From JBFAPK01 sp040676675 (lineage in GTDB: Bacteria; Actinomycetota; Actinomycetes; Mycobacteriales; Micromonosporaceae), in contig NZ_JBFAPK010000042.1 in the NCBI RefSeq assembly GCF_040676675.1, positions 16,102-80,101 of the forward strand: DNA of 64,000 bases, written 5' to 3'. A program made the translations under genes and the position numbers. Shown piece by piece: positions 27,270 to 36,061 of the stretch (the stretch's first letter is position 1; every line of letters begins with the position of its first letter). The notes under the pieces were generated by a model. The model worked only from the letters and a program-made list of their open reading frames with translations, was not told the DNA's origin and ran no database searches.

Positions 27270-30200
27270 ATGAGACGAAGCACGCTGTCCGGGCTACTCG
27301 TCGCTGGCCTGCTGGTCGGCACACCGCAGCCAGGTTGGAGCCGGCTCGCGGGCGGCGACCCGGGCGAGTACGGTCCGGCCTACGCCGCCGGAAAACCGGT
27401 CACGGTCACGCTGCTGACCGGCGACCGAGTGCGGTTGCCGGCCGGCGGCACGGCCAGCCCCACGGTGCTGCCGGCGCAAGGCCGCGAGCGCATCCATTTC
27501 ACCGGCTTCCGGGCCGGTGGGCACCTCTACCTGGTACCCGAGGACGCCATCCGACCCGTACAGTCGGGCCGGCTCGATCGCCGGTTGTTCGACGTGACGG
27601 AGTTGGTCGAATCCGGCTACGACGACGCCCACCGACCGGACCTGCCGCTGATCATCGGGTTCGGCTCGGAGCGGGCCCGCACCGAGGCCGCGCCCCGACT
27701 GGCCGCCTCCGGGGCGAGGGTGACCCGCGGCCTGCCGGCGGTACGGGGCAGCGCGGTCTCGGCTGCCAAGCACGCGATCGGCGACCTGTGGGCGAGCCTG
27801 AACACCGGCGGCGGCCAGTCGATCGCGGGCGCCGGAAAGGTCGAACGGGTGTGGCTGGACGGGCTCCGCCGGCCGACCCTCGACCAGAGCGTCCCGCAGA
27901 TCGGGGCGCCGACCGCGTGGGCCGCCGGGCGTACCGGCGCCGGGGTGTCGGTCGCGGTACTCGACACGGGCCTGGACGCCACCCATCCGGACCTGGCCGG
28001 TCAGGTGCTGAAGCAGGCGAACTTCACCTCCGAACCGGACACCGACGACCTTGTCGGTCACGGCACCCACGTCGCCTCGACCATCGCCGGTACCGGTGCC
28101 GCCTCCGGCGGCCGCTACCGGGGCGTGGCACCGGGTGCGCGACTGCTGATCGGCAAGGTGTGCGAGCGGCGGGGCTGTCCCGAGTCGGCGGTCCTCGCCG
28201 GCATGCAGTGGGCCGCCGACAACGGCGCCCGCGTGGTGAACCTGAGCCTCGGCGGGGACGACACCCCCGAGGTGGACCCCCTCGAACAGGCGGTCAACGA
28301 CCTGACCGCGCGGCAGGGAACGCTGTTCGTCGTCGCGGCGGGAAACTCGGGCGCGGACGCCGAGACGATCAACTCGCCGGGCAGCGCGGACGCGGCGTTG
28401 ACGGTCGGCGCGGTGACGAAGTCGGACGTACTGGCCGACTTCTCCAGCCGGGGGCCGCGAATCGGCGACGCGGCGCTGAAGCCCGACCTCACCGCGCCGG
28501 GGGTGGACATCGTCGCCGCGCGGGCCGCCAACGGCACCGAGGGCACCCCGGTCGACGCCAGCTACACCCGCATGTCGGGCACCTCGATGGCGACGCCACA
28601 CGTGGCCGGCGCGGCCGCGATCCTGGCGGAGCAGCGCCCGCAGTGGCACGCCGGTGAGCTGAAGGCGGCGTTGATGGCGTCCGCGAAGCGGAATCCCGGG
28701 CTCGGCGCGTATCAGCAGGGCGCCGGGCGGGTGGACGTGGCCCGCGCGCTGACCCAGCCGGTGACCACCGACCCGGTGAGCCTGAGCTTCGGCGCGCAGC
28801 AGTGGCCGCACCAGGACGACGTACCGGTGACCAGAACGTTGACCTACCGCAACGACGGCGACGCGCCGCTGTCGCTCGCCCTGAGCGTCGAGGCGATCGG
28901 CCCCGACGGCAAGCCCGCCCCGCCCGGCACCTTCACCCTCGGCACCACCAGCATCGTGGTACCGGCCGGTGGGCAGGCACAGGTCAGCGTTACCGCCGAC
29001 ACCCGCGTACCGACGGCGGACGGGACGTTCTCCGGCAGCGTGGTCGCGACCGGGCCGGGTGTCACCAGCAGTACCCCGATCGGGGTGCTCAAGGACATCG
29101 AGCGGTACGACCTGACGCTGCGGCACACCGACCGCACCGGCGCGGCCACCGACAACTACCTGACCAACATCTCGAACGTGGATGGGAAGTTCACCTACCT
29201 CTTCCCGTACGACGCGGACGGCACGGTGACGGTACGCCTGCCGAAGGCGACGTACTCGGTCACCACCACGATCGGCACACCGACGGCGGACGGCCCGAAC
29301 GAGCTGGCCATGCTGTCGCAGCCGCTGGTCAGCCTCACCCGCGACACCACGATCGACCTGGACGCCCGCCTGGCCAAACCGGTCGAGGTGGCGGTGCCGG
29401 ACGATTCGGCCCGATCGATGAGCGCCCTGATCGCCTTCTACCGGAAACGTCCGGGCGACGACGATCAGGCGGGGTATCTGACCGGGGAGAGCTTCGACGG
29501 CCTGTCCACGGCCGGGCTCGGCGACCCGGTGCCGGGCGAGCTGACATCGGAGGCGACGAGCGTGTGGGCGAAGCCGGACGCGAACGGCGACTTCACGGCC
29601 AGCCCGTACTCCTACCTCCTCACGGCGCTCACCAACGACCGGCTCTTCACCGGCCTCACCCGGCGGTACCAGCCGGGTGAGCTGGCGGCGGTGCACCTCG
29701 ACGTCGCCGCGCCGCAGCCGTCGTCGAGGGCCAGTTCGTCGGTGTTCGGCATGGCCCCGAACGGTCACGTCGTAGTGCGCGGCATGCCCGGCCTGGCCCT
29801 GCCGGGCCGGCGCGTCGAGTACCTCAGTGCCGACGGTGACCTCCGCTGGATGAGACGGATGTACGTCGAGACGCCCGACGCCGGCAGCGGGGACTACGCG
29901 CTGGACAGCACCCTCGCGGGCTCGCCCCGGCGCTACCTCGCCGGTGGCGTCTACCACGAACGGTGGAACACCGGACGGTACGGGCCGGTGCTGCCGGAGC
30001 CGTTCTACCCGCAGGACGGGGCCCACCGGATCGGCTCCCTCATCGAGGTCGAGGTACCCCCATTCAGTGATTCGGCCGGTCACGGCGTCTACGACGAGAC
30101 CGCCGACTACCACTCGACCCTGTACCGGAACGAGGAGCAGATCGGGACTCAGGACGGAAGCCCCGAGGTCTTCTATCAGCTACCGGACGAGCAGGAGGCC

Positions 30201-30632
30201 CGGTACCGCCTGGTGCTGGAGGCCGTCCGCCGACACGCCGAGCTGACCGGGCGGGTCACGTTGGACTGGACCTTCCGGTCCGGAGCGTCGCCCGACGGCG
30301 CCATGGTGCCGCTGCCCCTGATGACGGTGCGGTACACGCCCGACCTGGTCGGCGACCGCCTGGTCCGGGACGGCGGGGCGGTACGCCTCCCGCTGACCGT
30401 GCAGCACCGCACCGGTATTCCGTTGTCCACCGTCGACGTCCCGGCCGTCGAGGTCTCGTACGACGGCGGTCGCGGCTGGCAGCGGCTCAGGCTGCTCGGC
30501 CGGCCGGACCAGTGGTACGTCAGCGTCGTCCCGCCGGCCGGGGCGACCAAGGTGTCGCTGCGCACCACCGCGTCCGACACGGCCGGCAACTCCGTCCGGC
30601 AGACGACGATCGACGCGTACCGGCTGAGCTGA
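27270..30632 (+). CDS. Secreted S8 subtilisin-like serine protease
   Basis: The 1120-residue protein has an N-terminal signal-like segment (STLSGLLVAGLLVGTPQPGW), an inhibitor-like propeptide to about 205, and an S8 domain. The catalytic triad is complete: Asp232 (VAVLDTGLDATHPDL), His264 (GHGTHVAS) and Ser439 (GTSMATPHVAG), with oxyanion Asn359. About 650 further residues form repeated beta-rich domains, probably for cell-wall or substrate contacts. ATG 27270 follows GGAGG by about 12 bases. A strong hairpin follows at 30652. The ECF sigma factor gene and its partner come next, so they may regulate it or share its stimulus. Confidence 0.92.
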   Translation: MRRSTLSGLLVAGLLVGTPQPGWSRLAGGDPGEYGPAYAAGKPVTVTLLTGDRVRLPAGGTASPTVLPAQGRERIHFTGFRAGGHLYLVPEDAIRPVQSGRLDRRLFDVTELVESGYDDAHRPDLPLIIGFGSERARTEAAPRLAASGARVTRGLPAVRGSAVSAAKHAIGDLWASLNTGGGQSIAGAGKVERVWLDGLRRPTLDQSVPQIGAPTAWAAGRTGAGVSVAVLDTGLDATHPDLAGQVLKQANFTSEPDTDDLVGHGTHVASTIAGTGAASGGRYRGVAPGARLLIGKVCERRGCPESAVLAGMQWAADNGARVVNLSLGGDDTPEVDPLEQAVNDLTARQGTLFVVAAGNSGADAETINSPGSADAALTVGAVTKSDVLADFSSRGPRIGDAALKPDLTAPGVDIVAARAANGTEGTPVDASYTRMSGTSMATPHVAGAAAILAEQRPQWHAGELKAALMASAKRNPGLGAYQQGAGRVDVARALTQPVTTDPVSLSFGAQQWPHQDDVPVTRTLTYRNDGDAPLSLALSVEAIGPDGKPAPPGTFTLGTTSIVVPAGGQAQVSVTADTRVPTADGTFSGSVVATGPGVTSSTPIGVLKDIERYDLTLRHTDRTGAATDNYLTNISNVDGKFTYLFPYDADGTVTVRLPKATYSVTTTIGTPTADGPNELAMLSQPLVSLTRDTTIDLDARLAKPVEVAVPDDSARSMSALIAFYRKRPGDDDQAGYLTGESFDGLSTAGLGDPVPGELTSEATSVWAKPDANGDFTASPYSYLLTALTNDRLFTGLTRRYQPGELAAVHLDVAAPQPSSRASSSVFGMAPNGHVVVRGMPGLALPGRRVEYLSADGDLRWMRRMYVETPDAGSGDYALDSTLAGSPRRYLAGGVYHERWNTGRYGPVLPEPFYPQDGAHRIGSLIEVEVPPFSDSAGHGVYDETADYHSTLYRNEEQIGTQDGSPEVFYQLPDEQEARYRLVLEAVRRHAELTGRVTLDWTFRSGASPDGAMVPLPLMTVRYTPDLVGDRLVRDGGAVRLPLTVQHRTGIPLSTVDVPAVEVSYDGGRGWQRLRLLGRPDQWYVSVVPPAGATKVSLRTTASDTAGNSVRQTTIDAYRLS

Positions 30633-30651
30633 CGGCCGGCGACCCGGCCGA

Positions 30652-30699
30652 GCGCCGGGCAACAGGGGCCGACCTCGGCGACGCCCTGTTGCCCGGCGC
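30652..30699 (+). terminator. Terminator after the S8 protease gene
   Basis: A perfect 16-bp stem (30652-30667 with 30684-30699) with a 16-base loop starts 20 bases after the protease stop codon. It should separate the protease transcript from that of the sigma factor. Confidence 0.75.
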
Positions 30700-30771
30700 C
30701 CTCGTCGTCGCGGCCGGTTGACCAGCGAACTCATTCCGGCCGCTGTCAACCATCGGGAGGGGGGTCCGCGT

Positions 30772-31308
30772 GTGTCCGGCATGACCGAGGAAGCGACGGC
30801 GTCGTCATCGAGCGACGCCAGCTACGCCGCCTTCGTGGAGGATGCCTGGACCCGCTATCTGGGGTTGGCCATCCTGCTGGGCGGCGACCGGCACCGGGCC
30901 GAGGAACTGCTCCAGGACTGCCTGGTCAAGCTCTACGTCCGGTGGCGGCAAGTGACTCGGCGGGGCGATCCACACGCGTACCTGCGCCGGATGCTGGTCA
31001 ACGGCAAGGTGAGCTGGTGGCGACGTACCCGCCGGGAAACGCTGATGGCGGAGACGCCGGAGCGGCCCGACCCGCACGCGGCGCCCGCTGATGTGCCGCA
31101 GGATCTGCGCGCGGCGCTGCTCGCCCTCTCCCGCCAGCAGCGGGCCGTGCTGGTCCTGCGCTACTACGCGGATCTCACCGAGCAGCAGGTCGCGACGGAG
31201 TTGGGCTGTTCGATCGGCACCGTCAAGACGCAACACTCCCGGGCCATGGCGAAGCTGCGCGCCCTGCTGGCCCATCCCCACCCACCACTCGCGGAGGTGT
31301 CACGGTGA
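30772..31308 (+). CDS. ECF RNA polymerase sigma factor, SigE family
   Basis: The 178-residue protein has region 2 (YLGLAILLGGDRHRAEELLQDCLVKLYVRW) and region 4 (LSRQQRAVLVLRYYADLTEQQVATELGCSIGTVKTQHSRAMAKLR) with no domain between. This is the layout of the small SigE-family ECF factors common in actinobacteria. GTG 30772 follows GGGAGGGGGG at good spacing; ATG 30781 is an alternative. The stop overlaps the next start (GTGA), marking the next gene as its partner. Confidence 0.9.
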   Translation: MSGMTEEATASSSSDASYAAFVEDAWTRYLGLAILLGGDRHRAEELLQDCLVKLYVRWRQVTRRGDPHAYLRRMLVNGKVSWWRRTRRETLMAETPERPDPHAAPADVPQDLRAALLALSRQQRAVLVLRYYADLTEQQVATELGCSIGTVKTQHSRAMAKLRALLAHPHPPLAEVSR

Positions 31309-32216
31309 ACGTCGACGAAGAGCAGCTCGGCACGGCGCTGCGGGAACTGGCCGGGCGGGAACCGTCGCCAGCCGCCCCGACCGCGCACCTGATCAGCCGC
31401 GGCCAGCGCGCGAAGCGCACCAGGGCGGCGACGAGGACGACCGCCGCGCTGGGCGTCGTCGGCCTGGTGGCGGCCGCCGCCGTCGGGTTCGGCGGTATCG
31501 GTCCGGGCGGCGGCGGGGGCGGAAACTCGGGCACGACGCCGCGGGCCGGCGGTACGGCCTCGGCAGAGGCGTCCTCGCCCCAGTTCCGGCTCGCGGCGGC
31601 GGCCGAGGCGTCGGCTCAGACGAGCTTCAGCTTCCAGGTCACGGTGCACAACGAGTCCGAGGACGGCGCGAAGAGGTCGTCGAGCACCCGGTCGTACGAG
31701 GGTGCGTTCGACCCGAACGGTCCGAAGGGGTACCTGCGCTTCCGCAACCCGCCAGCGACGGGGCTGGAGCAGCGGCTCGTCGGCACGGATCTGTACATCC
31801 ACCGGCTCTCGAAGTGGATGAAGTTCGAGAACCGCAGCCTGGAGATCGACGGAGGCTACCTCCTGTCGACCAACCCCACGTCCACCGTCAACCCGGCGTC
31901 TCAGCTCGATGCCCTGAAGAGCCTCGGCACCGTCACGGCGCTCGGCGCGTCCGGTAGCGGCGCGGAGGCGGTGGAGCGGTACGCGTTCAGCTACGACGTC
32001 AAGCCGAGCGACGCCGACGAGCCCGATCGGATCCCGGCCTCCGGCGTCATCGAGATCAATGCGCAGTCCCGGCTGATCAGCAAGATCTCGTACCAGACCA
32101 CGTACGACTTCTCTCGCCACGTCACGCAGCACTACGTCGACAAGTACACGGTGACCTGGGTGTACTCGAACTACGGCGCCCCGGTCGACGTACCGGTGCC
32201 ACCCGTGATCAACTGA
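31305..32216 (+). CDS. Membrane-bound putative anti-sigma partner with extracellular domain
   Basis: A 303-residue protein: short cytoplasmic segment (MNVDEEQLGTALRELAGREP to ~45), one transmembrane helix (about 48-68), a Gly/Ser-rich linker and an extracellular domain of ~210 residues. The latter resembles LppX/LolA-like lipid-binding half-barrels (RYAFSYDVK, IPASGVIEINAQSRLISKISY). Coupling to the ECF sigma gene by GTGA overlap suggests an anti-sigma role. No zinc HxxxCxxC motif is present, so it is not a ZAS-type anti-sigma factor. Confidence 0.75.
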   Translation: MNVDEEQLGTALRELAGREPSPAAPTAHLISRGQRAKRTRAATRTTAALGVVGLVAAAAVGFGGIGPGGGGGGNSGTTPRAGGTASAEASSPQFRLAAAAEASAQTSFSFQVTVHNESEDGAKRSSSTRSYEGAFDPNGPKGYLRFRNPPATGLEQRLVGTDLYIHRLSKWMKFENRSLEIDGGYLLSTNPTSTVNPASQLDALKSLGTVTALGASGSGAEAVERYAFSYDVKPSDADEPDRIPASGVIEINAQSRLISKISYQTTYDFSRHVTQHYVDKYTVTWVYSNYGAPVDVPVPPVIN

Positions 32217-32230
32217 TCACAGCCCTGACC

Positions 32231-32266
32231 GCTCGGCCCCGTCGCGGATCGCGGACGGGGCCGAGC
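32231..32266 (+). terminator. Terminator after the sigma/anti-sigma pair
   Basis: A perfect 13-bp stem (32231-32243 with 32254-32266) and a 10-base loop lie 15 bases after the stop codon, between convergent genes. It may also serve the ung transcript. Confidence 0.75.
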
Positions 32267-32383
32267 GTCGCGGCGGGGACGGCGTACCGAAGACGGCGTG
32301 GGCTCATAGCGGCCGGGCGGCGCGGACCGCAACCGCTGGCACCGTCGTGCCGGGGAGGCCGGCCGCGCCGCCACGGCCGACCG

Positions 32384-33082
32384 TCAGCCCGCCGTCCGTT
32401 CCCAGTCGATGGTCGGCAGCCCCGCGTCCGCGAGCGCCTTGTTGGCCGCGCTGAACGGGCGGCTGCCGAGGAAGCCGCGCGGGTTCATCGGGCTCGGGTG
32501 CCCGGCCTCCAGCACCACGTGGTTCGGGTTCGTGATCAGGTCCCGCTTCTTGCGGGCGTAGCCGCCCCAGAGCAGGAAGACCACCCGCTGCTCCCGGGCG
32601 TCCAGCGCCTTGATCGTCGCGTCGGTGAAGGCCTCCCAGCCCTTGTTGCCGTGCGAGCCGGGCGAGCCCTGCCGCACGGTCAGCACCGCGTTGAGCAGCA
32701 GCACGCCCTGCGCCGCCCAGCCGGAGAGGTTCCCGCCGCGCGGCGCCGGCACCCCGAGGTCCTCGGCCAACTCCTTGAAGACGTTGCGCAGCGACGGCGG
32801 CACCGCCACCCCGTCGCGGACGCTGAAGCTCAGCCCGTGCGCCTGACCGGCCTTGTGGTACGGGTCCTGTCCTAGGATCAGCACCCGGCAGTCCTCGGGG
32901 GCGCAGAGCCGGTAGGCCGAGAAGAGGTCCTCGACGGGCGGGAAGACCGTCTGCGTCGCGTACTCGTTGGCGACGAACGCGCCCAGCTCGGCGGTGCCGG
33001 CCGCGTCGAGGTGCGGCGCCAGCACGGTGCGCCACGCCGGGGGCAGCAGGGCCGGAAGGTCGAGGGTCGGGACGTCGGACAT
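32384..33082 (-). CDS. ung: Uracil-DNA glycosylase
   Basis: The 232-residue family 1 UDG removes uracil from DNA. The water-activating Asp73 in GQDPYH, the FSVRDGVAVPPSLRN segment and the catalytic HPSPMNPRGF loop are all present. ATG 33082 begins the conserved start MSDVPTLDLP. It is not obviously part of an operon: 123 bases separate it from tsaE upstream. Confidence 0.95.
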   Translation of the reverse strand: MSDVPTLDLPALLPPAWRTVLAPHLDAAGTAELGAFVANEYATQTVFPPVEDLFSAYRLCAPEDCRVLILGQDPYHKAGQAHGLSFSVRDGVAVPPSLRNVFKELAEDLGVPAPRGGNLSGWAAQGVLLLNAVLTVRQGSPGSHGNKGWEAFTDATIKALDAREQRVVFLLWGGYARKKRDLITNPNHVVLEAGHPSPMNPRGFLGSRPFSAANKALADAGLPTIDWERTAG

Positions 33083-33205
33083 CGGCGGCCTTTCGCGGGA
33101 GGATTTCACGGCGACGGGGGACGCAGCGCACTCTACGAGCCCGGTACGACAGCCCGACGCGCCCGGTACGGCGGCACGCCGGACCGGCCACGACGGCGGC
33201 CGGGC

Positions 33206-33706
33206 TCATCCCGGCAGGGTCGACCGCCGCAACGGGGCGAGCCGCTCGGCCCAGTCCCCGCCGGCCGGCAGCAGCTCCACCACGCGGGTCTCGTCGTCGC
33301 GGCGCTCGATCCGGACCCGCAGGTGGGCGTCGACGAGCTGCTCCACCATCCCCTCGCCCCACTCGACCACGGTCACCGCGTCGTCGACCGAGGCGTCGAG
33401 GTCCAGGTCGTCGATCTCCGCGCGCGGGTCGGGCGCGTCGCCCAGCCGGTACGCGTCCGCGTGCACCAGCGGCACCCGCCCGCCGCGACCCGGATCGGGG
33501 CGGTGCACCCGGGCGATCACGAACGTCGGCGAGGTGACGTCGCCGAGCACGCCGAGTCCGGCGCCGATCCCCTGGGTCAGGGCGGTCTTCCCGGCGCCGA
33601 GCGGCCCGGTGAGCACCAGCAGGTCGCCGGCGCGCAGCAGGCGACCGAGGCGCTCGCCGAACTCCCGCATCTCGTCCACCGTGGACACTTCGAACACCGT
33701 GCTCAC
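33206..33706 (-). CDS. tsaE: tRNA threonylcarbamoyladenosine biosynthesis ATPase TsaE
   Basis: A 166-residue P-loop protein (Walker A GPLGAGKTALTQG, then SPTFVIARVH and a conserved VEWGEGM). TsaE hydrolyses ATP to reset the TsaBD complex during t6A synthesis. It starts at GTG 33706, 37 bases after the hydrolase gene. In that gap a 17-base sequence (GCTCACGCCACCAGCCT) occurs twice, at about 33702 and 33743, as a local duplication of the hydrolase 3' end. Confidence 0.94.
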   Translation of the reverse strand: MSTVFEVSTVDEMREFGERLGRLLRAGDLLVLTGPLGAGKTALTQGIGAGLGVLGDVTSPTFVIARVHRPDPGRGGRVPLVHADAYRLGDAPDPRAEIDDLDLDASVDDAVTVVEWGEGMVEQLVDAHLRVRIERRDDETRVVELLPAGGDWAERLAPLRRSTLPG

Positions 33707-33743
33707 GCCACCAGCCTCCCGCTCACGAACACCGACCTCTCGC

Positions 33744-34844
33744 TCACGCCACCAGCCTGTCCAGGAAGTCCAACAGCGCCGCGTTCACCTCGTCGGCGTG
33801 TTCGAGCATCACCACGTGCCCGCTGTTGGGCACCTTCAGGAACTCGGCCTCCGGCAGCCGACGCATGATCTCCTCGGAGTGGGTGACCGGGGTGATCATG
33901 TCCTTGTCGCCGACGATGACCAGCGTCGGCGTGTCCCGCAGCGCGTGCAGCGCCGGGTAGCGCGCGTGCGTGTAGAGGGTGCGCAGGTACCGCGCCACCG
34001 TCTCGGTCGAGGTACGGGAGTTCATCAGCTCCACGTACGAGACCAGCGCCGCGCTCGGGCGGGGCGTGCCGAAGCCGTACTTGCGGGTGAGCAGCCAGGC
34101 CACGTTCGCGGAGGCCTTGCGGGCCCGGTCGAGCACGGTGCCGGTGAGCCGGGTGGCGTTGTCCACCACGGGCAGCAGCGGGGCGGCGACCCGGCTCAGG
34201 ATGGCCGGCAGGCCGAACTTGGTCTGCTCGATCCGACCGCCGGAGGTCGCCATCAGCACGGTGCCCACCACCCGGTCGCCGAAGAGCTCCGGATACTGCT
34301 CGGCCAGCGCCATGATGGTCATACCGCCCATCGAGTGCCCGACCAGCACCAGCGGCCCCTCCGGGACCGTCTTGTCGATGATCACCTTCAGCGCCTCGCC
34401 GAGCCGCGCGAGGGCGTACTCGCCGGTCCGGAGCTGGCCGGAACGGCCGTGTCCCGGCTGGTCGTAGAGGACCATCCGGTGCTCGCCCCGCTGGGCGAGG
34501 GCCTTGCGCTGGAAGTGGAAGGTGCCCATGTCGAGGCAGAAGCCGTGCACGAAGACGACGGTCGGGTTGCCCGCCGGCCGCCGCGCGTCGACCACCTCGA
34601 CGTGGATGTCGGTACCGTCGGCCAGCCCGATCAGGTACGCCTCGTCGTACGGCTGCCGCCCGAAGTCCTCGGTGGCGTACCGGTCGCCCGGCTCGGCCTT
34701 CGTGCGGCGTACCAGGGCCCGCTCGGCGGCGATGCCCGCGGCGACCCCGGCCGCCGCCGCGCCCACCACCGCGCCGAGGATGCCGGCGGCGCGGGCCCGG
34801 GGCAGCGGCCGGCGCGAGCGGGTACGCCCCACCGGCGCCGTCAC
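33744..34844 (-). CDS. Alpha/beta hydrolase
   Basis: The 366-residue protein has an N-terminal membrane helix (ILGAVVGAAAAGVAAGIAAERAL) and an alpha/beta hydrolase domain. Catalytic features are nucleophile Ser in GHSMGG, an acid in VIVGDKDMITP and His in NSGHVVMLEHAD; the oxyanion segment is VHGFCLDMGTF. Genes of this type sit between alr and tsaE in many actinobacteria; the substrate is unknown, with lipid or ester hydrolysis likely. GTG 34844 overlaps the alr stop as GTGA, so translation is coupled. Confidence 0.88.
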   Translation of the reverse strand: MTAPVGRTRSRRPLPRARAAGILGAVVGAAAAGVAAGIAAERALVRRTKAEPGDRYATEDFGRQPYDEAYLIGLADGTDIHVEVVDARRPAGNPTVVFVHGFCLDMGTFHFQRKALAQRGEHRMVLYDQPGHGRSGQLRTGEYALARLGEALKVIIDKTVPEGPLVLVGHSMGGMTIMALAEQYPELFGDRVVGTVLMATSGGRIEQTKFGLPAILSRVAAPLLPVVDNATRLTGTVLDRARKASANVAWLLTRKYGFGTPRPSAALVSYVELMNSRTSTETVARYLRTLYTHARYPALHALRDTPTLVIVGDKDMITPVTHSEEIMRRLPEAEFLKVPNSGHVVMLEHADEVNAALLDFLDRLVA

Positions 34845-35959
34845 GTCCGCACCCCGTCGTAGACCCGGGGCACCCGGACGCTGCCGAACCGGGTGACGAT
34901 CTCGTAGTTGATCGTGCCGACCGCCTCGGCCCAGTCGTCCGCGGTCGGTTCGCCGTTCGCGCCGTCGCCGAAGAGGGTCGCCACGTCACCGGCGGCCACC
35001 TCGTCGTCGCCGCAGTCCAGCACGATCTGGTCCATGCAGACCCGACCGGAGATGGTGCGGACCCGACCGGCCAGGTGGACCGGGCCGCTGTTCGACGCGT
35101 GCCGGGGCACCCCGTCGGCGTACCCGAGGGGCACCACCGCCAGGGTCGTCTCCCGCTCCGTGGTGTACGTGTGCCCGTACGACACGCCGGTGCCGGCCGG
35201 TACCCGCTTGGTCAGCATCACCCGGGCCCGGGCGCTCATGGCGGGCCGCAGCCCGAAGGTCTCGCCGGGCACCGGGGAGAGCCCGTAGACGGCCAGCCCG
35301 GGCCGGACCAGGTCGAAGTGGGTGTCGGGCCGGGTCAGCGTCGCCGCCGAGTTGGCCAGGTGCCGGTAGCGCGGCCGCAGCCCGGCCCGCTCGGCGAGCG
35401 CCAGCGCCTCGGCGAAGACCGCGAGCTGCCGGTCGGTGGTGGGGTGGCCGGGCGCGTCCGCGTACACGAGGTGGCTCCACACCCCGACCACCTCGACGGC
35501 GCCCTCGGCCTGGGCCTTCGCGGCGGCCTCCAGCAGCGCCGGCCAGTCGTCGACGGTCGCGCCGCCCCGGGACAGGCCGGTGTCGACCTTGAGGTGGGTC
35601 CGGGTCGGGCGCCCCGCCCGCTGGCCGGCGACGGCCAGCTCGCCGAGCTGCTCGACGCTCGCCGCGGAGAGGTCGACGTCGACCGCGACCCCCTCGTGCA
35701 GGGGCTGGCCGGGCGCGAGCAGCCAGGCGAGCACGGGCGCGGTGACGCCGGCCCGGCGCAGGGTCAACGCCTCGTCGAGGGTGCAGACCCCCAGCCAGTC
35801 CGCGCCCGCCTCCAGCGCCGCGCGCCCGGCGGGCAGCATGCCGTGCCCGTAGCCGTCGCCCTTGACCACGGCCATCACCTCGGCGGTGGTACCGGCGCGC
35901 AGCCGGGACACGTTCTCCCGGATGGCGTCAAGATCGACCCGTACCTCAGCCTGCCACAT
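34841..35959 (-). CDS. alr: Alanine racemase
   Basis: The 372-residue fold-type III PLP enzyme makes D-alanine for peptidoglycan. Lys33 in VVKGDGYGHG binds PLP, and the opposing catalytic Tyr lies in GTGVSYGHTY. The C-terminal beta domain has the VCMDQIVLDCG segment. ATG 35959. It follows nnr with a 102-base gap and leads into the coupled hydrolase and tsaE. Confidence 0.96.
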   Translation of the reverse strand: MWQAEVRVDLDAIRENVSRLRAGTTAEVMAVVKGDGYGHGMLPAGRAALEAGADWLGVCTLDEALTLRRAGVTAPVLAWLLAPGQPLHEGVAVDVDLSAASVEQLGELAVAGQRAGRPTRTHLKVDTGLSRGGATVDDWPALLEAAAKAQAEGAVEVVGVWSHLVYADAPGHPTTDRQLAVFAEALALAERAGLRPRYRHLANSAATLTRPDTHFDLVRPGLAVYGLSPVPGETFGLRPAMSARARVMLTKRVPAGTGVSYGHTYTTERETTLAVVPLGYADGVPRHASNSGPVHLAGRVRTISGRVCMDQIVLDCGDDEVAAGDVATLFGDGANGEPTADDWAEAVGTINYEIVTRFGSVRVPRVYDGVRT

Positions 35960-36061
35960 GTTTCCAGCCTACTGTCCGGGTGATCTACCGGTACGCCGAC
36001 GCCGTCCCGCCGGGCACGGCCCGCCCGCCCGACCCGGCGCTCACCCGACCCGATTCGGCGC

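Noticed and set aside
27294..30113. Long minus-strand open frame opposite the S8 protease
   Set aside because: Antisense shadow without domain or ribosome site; the plus-strand product has an intact catalytic triad.
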